A DNA stretch of 64,000 bases from Notolepis coatsorum (Eukaryota; Chordata; Actinopteri; Aulopiformes; Paralepididae), in NCBI GenBank assembly GCA_963971535.1, contig OZ020586.1:73886949-73950948 (forward strand), given 5' to 3'. The notes beneath the pieces were generated by a model, which had not been told where the DNA came from, ran no database searches, and saw nothing but the letters and a program-made list of their open reading frames with translations. Within the stretch, counting starts at the first letter, position 1. Each line of letters opens with the position of its first letter. Positions 24,388 through 64,000 of this stretch are shown piece after piece. The position numbers and the translations under genes are program-made.

Positions 24388-24390
<3 letters not shown>
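24055..24390 (+). pseudogene. hAT transposase fragment (ZMYM1/DUF4371-like)
   Basis: 24055-24187 translates as RMDEYVVESSCG... LRQRLFYPVVDRMLQELESRFS and then meets a stop. 24204-24390 continues in another frame with MRGIQACYPASDQFL, LQPLATHYNIQLLPEE and TIQSVFSLLDD. This is the region just before and at the C-terminal hAT dimerisation domain in ZMYM1-like transposases. The end is lost in the (TAA)n array. It is a broken DNA transposase with at least one stop and one frame change. Confidence 0.75.
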
Positions 24391-24546
<156 letters not shown>

Positions 24547-25886
24547 CATTTGATTTATAAGGCATCTTTCAGGACACTAAAAAAAAAGTCCACAAATCGG
24601 TGAATGAAAGAATTATAGGATCAAATGAAAACTACTTACTAAAAATGTTTAAAAGTACTAAAAACCAACAAAAAATACCAAACACTAACAAACATTCAGC
24701 ACAGACAATGGGAATGCTGACATAAAAAAATAAAAAAATAAAAGTAAAAAAAAAAAAAAATGTAAACAATTTTATTTTTTATTTTTTTTTGATCCGGGGC
24801 TAGGAGAAAAACATCCGGGGCTAAAGCCCCGGAAGCCCAGGGCTAACGACGCCACTGCTAACGATAGCGAGTGCCCGGACGAAATATGGGTGAGCACCAC
24901 TTCATCCGCATCACTTCCTGTTTGGGCGATCCGCCGATCGGCCACCAGATGGCGCTCTTGAACCGTTGGAGAGTTGAGAGGGGCTCACCAGTACATATCA
25001 TGTCTCCGGGGGAGAAATATGATTTAGATCACAGATTTTTGAAATATTGATATCAAAGACGCTGCCCAGCGTCTTCGGCAGAATAAGCATGGCGGGGAAA
25101 GACGCTGCCCAGCGTCTTCGCCGATTAAAGTGTTAATATAAATGCATTTTTTTTTATTTCAATCCCGATTTGTATTTGAGATTCCCAAATCCCATCGGAC
25201 TTGAATTCTTCGTGTCCCTCAATGAGTGTAATACCAGCATTCAACTGTATGCGCCACAGCGGTTTCTATCATCATCATCATCACCACCCACGCTATGCAT
25301 AAAATATAGGTCCGCGGAGAGGCACGCTGAGGAGGCCGTGCAAACTGCAATGGAATATGGCGCATCTCTCTCTCTTTACCTAATATTTTGATTCTATCCT
25401 GACATTTTTCAGTTGGAAGGGCAGTCTATATGCGTAACCAAAAAATAAAAATAAAATAAAAGATTTCTTCAAAAAGGGCACCTTTTTTATGAGGCTCAAA
25501 AAGGCAGGTGCTCAAGCACCCCTTGAGCTCTATGTGTGCACGTGCCTGTTCTACATGACATTTGTGTATTCAAGTGCTTGGGAGCATTCAAACCTTGATC
25601 CATTGACCTCTACAGGTTATGTTAAAGTGGTATGTGGTCCAGTTATGCTGCTCTGATTACGTCCTCTTGAAGTTGACAGGCTTCAAATGTGAAAGTATAT
25701 CATCTTCATACATTTGTGCCATGTTTTCTATGCAAAATCCTTTTCTTCAAAGTGACTAGTACCTGATGGGTTCAGATAAATGTAGTGAAGTAAAAAGTAC
25801 AACATTTCCCTTGAAATGTAGTGGAGTAAAAGTATAAAGTTCGAAATTGAGTAAAAGAAAATACTTAGTTACTTTCCACCACTGCA

Positions 25887-26258
25887 AAACTACACCTACG
25901 CCCCCGAAGACAAGAGGAAGACTCTTCATGTGATGTATTAACCATTGTCAAGACGGCTGCCACTTCCTCTGTGCAAACCTGCTGACGATATATAATATCT
26001 GATATGCATTGCTTACTAGATGGTGCTGCAGATAACGGCGCTTGAGGTGCTAAAGGTCAACATTAAGTGCCTTTTCAGTCCCCCTTGAAAGAACACACGC
26101 AATGGGTACAGAATACAAAAGACTTGACATATTTCACTGAGCGGCCATCCCAGTGCCCACAGAGAACACCGTCACTTATACGATACAGCCACCCGCCCCC
26201 CTCCCCCGATCCCCGACGATTTCTGTGTATAGAGAGTGCCTTCCACCGCCGGGGCACC
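25887..26258 (+). promoter_or_regulatory. Putative slc6a19 promoter and 5' UTR
   Basis: This single-copy-looking stretch lies between the MITE end and the slc6a19 start codon. A TATATAAT motif occurs near 25988, and TAAAGGTCA near 26050 is an extended nuclear-receptor half-site. In mammals SLC6A19 is controlled by HNF1A and HNF4A (established); whether these motifs serve here is inference. The start codon at 26259 has the context GCACCATGA. No transcription start can be fixed from sequence alone. Confidence 0.35.
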
Positions 26259-57896
<31,638 letters not shown>

Positions 57897-59390
57897 AAAT
57901 GTCTTTGTATTCCTTCGAGTTTTTCCTTCCTACGAGTTTCAGGATTTCTCTTATCGGGCAACCTATCTCAAACCCCGCCCCTCTTTTGTTGATCCCAGTT
58001 TTTTGTTGAACAGTTGTGATTGGAGGATCCGGAAAAGAGGGTGGGATTGAGATAAGGGTTCTGTAAAGAGCACAATCACTAACCACTAACCGGTCCGATT
58101 TTTTACCACAGATTTTTGACTGACATCAGAATTGCCATTTTTGCAACTGTTTTATTTGCTTAAAGGGGCTTTCCACTTGAATCCTACCGTAATGTTGTGT
58201 GAGGAGTACATAAACCGGACATAAATCTCGCCAACATGTTGCTCGACTGCATAACCTGTTTTTGTACCTGTATTTTGTATTGAAATTCTTACAACAATCT
58301 GTATACTGGTCGATATGCTTGGGGGGAAATACGATGTTGGTATTTATTGGCCTAAACAAACATATCAGTGTATCCCCATCACACCTGTCGCTTCCCTCCG
58401 ACAAACAAAAGTCTATCCAGTAAAGTTCGTCAGAGGAAAGCTTGTGATTGGAGGATCGAGAAAAGACGGCGGGTCAATTATTTATCTCCGTGAAAGGATC
58501 AGGACTCGGAGACTCATTGTTATTTTTGTTTGTACTTACTGTCTGTTTTCTCCTTCATTTCTTGAACATCTATTAAAGATTACGTCTAAAGCTGCAGTAG
58601 GCAACTTCGGAGAAATTAGCAGTGAGTGAATTTACCTTCCCGGCAGAAATGGAGGGAAGTTCTGCATCACTTTCCAAGTCCATGCAGCAACAACAAAGGC
58701 TGTCCACAGACTCACAGAGGCACCAGCAGCTTTAAGCTGAATAAAAAAAAAGATTTTAATCAAAAATATGTCCGAGCCTCTGATCGGCAGGTGGTTTTGC
58801 ACGTTGTGTACTTTTTGGCGAAGAACGCGATGGTGAGTTCGTTTTGGGATGTGGCCCCCGGGAACACCACTCGACGGGTCCTAAAACATCTCGCGTTCCT
58901 CACCTCAGACTGGCCATTTATGTCAACGCTGCTATCATTTTATAATGATGTTTAATGCCAACACAAAGTTTATTTTTCTATTGTTGGGGGGAAAAATACA
59001 TTTGGGAGCATTAGATAGAATCCCATGAAAGGAACTGCCTTTTGATCTCATGTAAAAAGTACGAGAAAACTGATAATGTAGACATGTGATGAAATAATGT
59101 AATATACTGTACGTCGTTTGCCATGTCATGTCTCAAGCATGTGTTTTATATGCTTTGTACAAACTGTATGACAGTAATGAATTGAAAATAATAATAATAA
59201 TAATAATAAAGGAGTGTATGGAAGCTTTGGAAATATAAATAATATTAGTCATGTCATAATGTCATCTATTTCTTATGAAGCAGTATAGGTATTGTAAATC
59301 TGGTTACCTTTTGTGCCTTCCGTTGGTAGTGTTTTGTGTCAAAAGTAGCTAATGACATCCCGTTGCATAGCTCTGTCATGTAGACCAGTG
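57897..59390 (+). other. slc6a19 3' UTR and flank
   Basis: No other gene appears. ATTAAA at about 58571 and AATAAA at 59205-59210 (inside an AAT repeat) are candidate polyadenylation signals; neither can be chosen from sequence alone. Confidence 0.4.
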
Positions 59391-60488
59391 GTTCTCAACG
59401 AACAACCCCCAAACTGATAGCCCCCCCTACAGGGGCCCCCCATTTTATAAGATATAAGTCCATAATTCCATAACTCTCTCTACTGTAGGAGGGGAGGTGA
59501 CAGTGGATAGAGTGATACATATTATATGATCACCTATTTGGTCTAACTTCTAGTCAATGAAATTAAAGTGAAATTAAATTATTCCCCTGTAACATTTACA
59601 TTTTACATTTTGTAATTTAGCTGACGCTTTTATCCAAAGCAACTTACAAGTTCTGTATGACAAGTCAGCAGGAAGGGTACAACTCTATCAGCTGAGTAAC
59701 AAAGTTCATCAAACAGTGTTGAAATGTGGGTGCTGCAGTGTTGAGTGCATAGTGGTAGAGACATGTTATTATAGTAGGAAGAGTGCATGATAGTAGAGAA
59801 CAGTAAGACGTAAGAAGTTCGGCTCAAACAAGGGACTAAACACGTTTCGCAATTATGCCACATCAATGTGGAACGCCCTACCTAAAGCTGTAAAGGAATG
59901 TGAATCACTACCCACTTTCAAAAACACTCACAAAAAACACCTACGTGAGACTGCAATTCGAAACTGGCCCCTACAAATGTCCTAACCTAGTTGTACAGTA
60001 AATGACCAAGTAAGGCTTTGTCAGTATTCCAATGTACAGTGTAAAATGTGTATGTGTCCCCTACCCAACCCCCCCCCACCTCCAATGTACAGCCCTCACC
60101 CACCCACCCCACCCCACCCACCCAACCTCCTCCAATGTACAGTTTCTACGCCAAATGTATATACACTCTTTTTCTGGACACTTTTGTATCACAAACAGTA
60201 CTGTATTTGCAAATCTGATATGTCATAAATGTATAGATGTAGCAGTACTGTCTATCTGTATGTCATGTATGTCATATATGTTATGATGAATTGAAAATGG
60301 GGGACCCTGATGTAAACAAGACGAAAGTCTTTCTCTGGTCTGCATCCCCTTAACAATTGTATGTACTGAGCTGTACTGTACTGTACCCATTCTGCAATCT
60401 GTTAATAAACTTTTCAATCAATCAATCAATCAAGTGTAACCCCTTCAAGGACCCCTGGAGGTCCCTGGACACAACTTTGAGAACCACT
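59391..60488. mobile_element. hAT-type MITE (CAGTGGTTCTCAA ends) holding a LINE-A copy
   Basis: The left CAGTGGTTCTCAA and the right TTGAGAACCACT are inverted. The sequence just inside (CAGGGGCCCCC / GGACCCCTGGAGGTCC) is the well-known teleost type. A LINE or SINE tail (59590-59815, AGCTGACGCTTTTATCC) and a LINE-A piece (59818-60432) lie within. An 11-bp satellite starts at its right end. Confidence 0.72.
59818..60432 (+). mobile_element. LINE-A 3' copy
   Basis: It starts in ORF2 at FGSNKGLNTFRNYATSMW, runs to the natural stop (...RNWPLQMS), and keeps the C-run 3' UTR, the tail and (AATC)n. Confidence 0.87.
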
Positions 60489-61643
60489 ATAGTACCACTG
60501 TAGTACCACTATAGTACCACTGTAGTACCACTATAGTACCACTATAGAATCACTGTAGTACCACTATAGTACCACTATAGAACCACTGTAGTACCACTAT
60601 AGTACCACTATAGAATCACTGTAGTACCACTATAGTACCACTATAGTACCACTATAGAATCACTGTAGTACCACTATAGTACCACTATAGAACCACTGTA
60701 GTACCACTATAGTACCACTATAGAATCACTGTAGTACCACTATAGTACCACTGTAGTACCACTATAGAATCACTGTAGTACCACTATAGTACCACTATAG
60801 TACCACTGTAGTACCACTATAGAATCACTGTAGTACCACTATAGTACCACTGTAGTACCACTATAGTACCACCATAGTACCACTGTAGTACCACTATAGA
60901 ACCACTGTAGTACCACTATAGTACCACTGTAGTACCACTATAGTACCACTGTAGTACCACTGTAGTACCACTGTAGTACCACTGTAGTACCACTATAGTA
61001 CCACTGTAGTACCACTGTAGTACCACTATAGAACCACTGTAGTACCACTATAGTACCACTATAGTACCACTGTAGTACCACTGTAGTACCACTATAGTAC
61101 CACTATAGTACCACTGTAGTACCACTGTAGTACCACTATAGAATCACTGTAGTACCACTATAGTACCACTATAGAACCACTGTAGTACCACTATAGTACC
61201 ACTATAGTACCACTGTAGTACCACTGTAGTACCACTATAGTACCACTGTAGTACCACTATAGTACCACTGTAGTACCACTATAGAACCACTGTAGTACCA
61301 CTATAGTACCACTATAGAATCACTGTAGTACCACTATAGTACCACTGTAGTACCACTGTAGTACCACTGTAGTACCACTATAGAATCACTGTAGTACCAC
61401 TGTAGTACCACTGTAGTACCACTATAGTACCACTGTAGTACCACTATAGAATCACTGTAGTACCACTATAGTACCACTATAGTACCACTGTAGTACCACT
61501 GTAGTACCACTATAGTACCACTGTAGTACCACTATAGTACCACTGTAGTACCACTATAGAACCACTGTAGTACCACTATAGTACCACTATAGAATCACTA
61601 TAGTACCACTGTAGTACCACTGTAGTACCACTGTAGTACCACA
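60486..61643. repeat. 11-bp satellite, about 105 units
   Basis: The unit is AGTACCACTRT, with R either A or G, and the variants AGAATCACTGT and AGAACCACTGT. The array continues at 63648-63765 after a LINE insertion. Its first unit overlaps the AGAACCACT end of the hAT-type MITE. Confidence 0.95.
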
Positions 61644-63647
61644 AGTCAAGTCAAGTCAAGTCAAGAGTTTTAATTGTCACGGCATACAGGTATACAATGA
61701 AATGCGGGTGGTCTTGCCCGCAACGATGTGCAATACAGTGGTACATATAATAGAATCAAAGAAGAAACAACATTGTGCAGTAACAGATAGCAGGTAACAT
61801 GGAGTGACATCTCGGTATCTGTACATAGTTATTTACAGCGCATGTGTGACATGCTAGTTAGCTTTGGTAGTGCAATACACTGTTCCTGTTATTCTAATTT
61901 AAAGTGTCCTTTCCTTTGGCCATAAGTGTGCGTGTGTGCGACATGAGTGTGTGCCCGCTCATGTTAAAGTGTTAAGTGGCTGCTCGTGTGTGAGCGTGCA
62001 CAGTGTGCGTGTTCATGTGTGCTTGTGTGTGGACAGTTCAATGTTCTGAGCACTCAATGTACATTGTTCATGGCTCTGATGGCCTGGGGGAAGAAGCTGA
62101 GCCTAAGCCGCTCTGTCCTAGTAGCTAGGATTTGCAGGCGTCTGCCTGACCTCAGCAGCTGAAACAGGCTGTTATTGGGGTGGTGAGGGTCTTTCATTAT
62201 CCTGCAGGCTCTGGATTTGCACCTCTTGTTGTATAGAACCTGCAGGGGGGGTAGTGCAATACCCGTGGTACGCTCGGCTGAGCGCACCACTTTCTGTAGG
62301 GCCTTCTTGTCCTGTGCCGTGCTGTTTCCATACCAGGCAGTGATGTTTCCGGTCAGGATGCTCTCTACAGCTCCTGAGTAGAAGGACTGGAGTATCTTCC
62401 CCGATACTCTGAACTTCCTTAACTGTCTCAGGTGGTAGAGACGCTGTTTCGCCTTCTTTACTACTGTGCCTATGTGTGTTGACCATGTCAGGTCCTCTGA
62501 GATGTGGACCCCCAGGTACTTGAAGCTGCTCACCCTGTCCACGGTAGCCCCGTTTATCATCAGTGGTGTGTGTCCCCCCCGCTGTCCTCTCCTATAATCC
62601 ACGATCAGTTCCTTGGTTTTGCCAATGTTCAGGAGCAGGCTGTTGTCCTGGCACCAGCGTTCCAGTACCTCCACCTCCTCCCGGTAGGCCTTCTCGTCGT
62701 TGTCCGAGATCAGCCCCACCACCACCGTGTCATCTGCGAACTTCACTATGGAGTTGGAGCTGAACTTGGCCACACAGTCGTGTGTGTAGAGTGAGTACAG
62801 CAGGGGGCTCAGAACACAGCCCTGGGGGGACCCGATGCTCAGGGTGATGGTGTTGGAGGTCTGACCCCCCACCCTGACCGCCTGGGGTCTTTCGCTCAGA
62901 AAGTCCAGTACCCAGGCGCTCAGGGCGGAGCTCAGACCTAGCTCGATCAGCTTGTCCACCAGTCTGGTGGGGACTATGGTGTTGAACGCTGAGCTGTAGT
63001 CAATGAACAACAGTCTCACATAGCCCCCCTTCTGACGGTCAAGGTGCGAGAGGGTGCTGTGCAGTACCTGGGAGACCGCGTCGTCGGTGGACCTGTTTGT
63101 CCTGTATGCAAATTGCATAGGGTCCATATCACTGGGGAGGGAGGCACAAATGTGGTCCTTGACCAGCCTCTCGAAACATTTCATGACCACAGAGGTGAGT
63201 GCCACCGGTCTGTAGTCATTTGGACATGCTGGGGAGGGTTTCTTCGGCACAGGGATGATGGTAGACCTCTTGAAGCAGGCAGGGACCACTGACTCCGCCA
63301 GTGATTGATTAAATATGGCGGTGAACACAGGGGCCAGCTGGTTGGCACAGGTCTTGAGTATACGTCCTGTTATGCCATCTGGGCCAGCAGCCTTCCTGGT
63401 GTTCACCTGCATAAATGCTCTTCTCACACTGTGTTCCGACAACGAGAGAGCGTCCCCCCCCCCTCGCGGTTGCCCCCCCCCCTCCACAACAGCCGGCGCG
63501 CCAGTGACGTCACTAGCCGGAGAGCCAGCAGCGCCACTGTCTACACCAAACCGAGCGTAGAAGGTGTTGAGCTTGTCCGCGAGGGAGGCGTCGTCGCTCC
63601 CCATTGACGGGGCGCTGACTTTATAGTCAGTTATTGACTTCAGTTAT
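61644..63647 (-). mobile_element. LINE-B inserted into the 11-bp satellite
   Basis: A minus-strand LINE with one open RT frame (63604-62054), a 3' UTR (62050-61665) and a (CAAGT)n tail at 61644-61665. Satellite sequence flanks it on both sides. Its target duplication, probably TAGTACCAC, cannot be separated from the satellite units. It is 5'-truncated. Confidence 0.9.
62054..63604 (-). CDS. LINE-B reverse transcriptase, 516 open codons
   Basis: A clean frame starting within ORF2 (MGSDDASLADKLNTFYARFG). Order: KAAGPDGITGRIL, DYRPVALTSVVMKCFERLV, motif A LLFIDYSSAFNTI, motif B GSPQGCVLSPLLYSLY, motif C VKFADDTVVVG (about residue 290), FKYLGVHISEDLTW, the C-terminal Cys/His-type region (YNKRCKSRACRIMKDPHHPN) and SFFPQAIRAMNN. 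The endonuclease part is cut off. No stop or frame change is seen in what remains, so the insertion is recent. A decayed relative is at 16488-17172. Clade not assigned with certainty. Confidence 0.9.
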   Translation of the reverse strand: MGSDDASLADKLNTFYARFGVDSGAAGSPASDVTGAPAVVEGGGQPRGGGDALSLSEHSVRRAFMQVNTRKAAGPDGITGRILKTCANQLAPVFTAIFNQSLAESVVPACFKRSTIIPVPKKPSPACPNDYRPVALTSVVMKCFERLVKDHICASLPSDMDPMQFAYRTNRSTDDAVSQVLHSTLSHLDRQKGGYVRLLFIDYSSAFNTIVPTRLVDKLIELGLSSALSAWVLDFLSERPQAVRVGGQTSNTITLSIGSPQGCVLSPLLYSLYTHDCVAKFSSNSIVKFADDTVVVGLISDNDEKAYREEVEVLERWCQDNSLLLNIGKTKELIVDYRRGQRGGHTPLMINGATVDRVSSFKYLGVHISEDLTWSTHIGTVVKKAKQRLYHLRQLRKFRVSGKILQSFYSGAVESILTGNITAWYGNSTAQDKKALQKVVRSAERTTGIALPPLQVLYNKRCKSRACRIMKDPHHPNNSLFQLLRSGRRLQILATRTERLRLSFFPQAIRAMNNVH

Positions 63648-63765
63648 TGTAGTACCACTATAGAATCACTGTAGTACCACTGTAGTACCACTGTAGTACC
63701 ACTATAGTACCACTGTAGTACCACTATAGAATCACTGTAGTACCACTATAGTACCACTATAGTCA
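63648..63765. repeat. 11-bp satellite, continuation
   Basis: Same unit as 60486-61643, separated from it by the LINE-B insertion. Confidence 0.93.
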
Positions 63766-63842
63766 AGTCAAGTCAAGTCAGTTTTATTTGTATAGCACGT
63801 TTACAAATGACTAACAGCCAAACCAAAGTGCTTCACAACATG

Positions 63843-63876
<34 letters not shown>

Positions 63877-64000
63877 ACATACAATGCAATAAAATACACT
63901 AGAAAAGAGGTAGAGTACAGTACAGTGCAAAGTGCAAAGTGCAAAGTGCAATAAAAGAGACAAGAAAATTTGATAAAAATGCAGAGTGACAGCTGACGTC
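63766..64000 (-). mobile_element. Reversed retroelement tail running off the window
   Basis: (TCAAG)n, then TTTTATTTGTATAGCACG and CCAAAGTGCTTCACAACATG, then a poly-A run at 63846-63875. This is the reversed 3' end of another common teleost retroelement. Confidence 0.65.

Noticed and set aside
26067-26258. In-frame upstream extension of slc6a19 exon 1 (64 codons)
   Set aside because: The SLC6A19 family starts at the equivalent of [10 protein letters not shown] (26259), which also has a good start context; the upstream codons are not family-like.
59205-59210. AATAAA as the definite slc6a19 polyadenylation signal
   Set aside because: It lies inside an AAT microsatellite and cannot be confirmed without transcript ends.
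59816-60000. Possible extra host exon with FRNYATSMWNALPKAVKECE
   Set aside because: It matches the C-terminus of LINE-A ORF2.

Overview
The window is nuclear DNA of a ray-finned (teleost) fish. It holds one complete, intron-split host gene and the last two exons of a tandem paralogue. The rest is transposon-rich DNA of types typical of teleosts: several LINE families, hAT and piggyBac-like DNA elements, fold-back MITEs, a BEL/Pao LTR element, and many micro- and minisatellites. No bacterial features were seen.

Host genes. Both are on the + strand and encode SLC6A19-type (B0AT1) sodium-dependent neutral amino acid transporters. The upstream copy enters from the left with only its last two coding exons (11482-11644 and 12245-12454). 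The second copy is complete: 12 coding exons from 26259 to 57896, all joined by GT-AG introns with consistent phase, giving a 635-residue protein. Its exons 11 and 12 (163 and 210 nt) have exactly the same lengths as the two upstream exons, so this is a tandem duplication.

Layout. 1-2356: MITE, an L2-like LINE tail split by a tRNA-derived SINE, AT-rich DNA. 2357-11326: a young, nearly whole BEL/Pao element inside the upstream gene's second-last coding intron. 11482-12454: end of the upstream gene. 12630-20270: minisatellite, two LINEs (one +, one -) with insertions, and a hAT transposase tail. 20832-25886: a Russian-doll nest in which a MITE holds a hAT, which holds a piggyBac-like element, which holds another hAT. 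26259-57896: the slc6a19 gene, whose 15-kb intron 6 carries a long inverted repeat (34342/43188), two head-to-tail LINE copies, a hAT cut into one of them, and several TTAA-flanked elements. 57897-64000: 3' flank, a hAT-type MITE, an 11-bp satellite, and a LINE inserted in that satellite.

Themes. (1) Repeats press right up to exon edges in slc6a19. The exon 10 splice donor is itself amplified nine times in a 45-bp minisatellite. The exon 11 acceptor abuts a (CT)n tract. MITEs sit 18 bp after exon 6 and 16 bp before exon 7. (2) Several minisatellites look as if they grew out of transposon ends. (3) Target-site duplications and unoccupied paralogous sites inside the same window allow the insertion order to be read. 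All calls were made by eye; similarity statements are visual, not computed.
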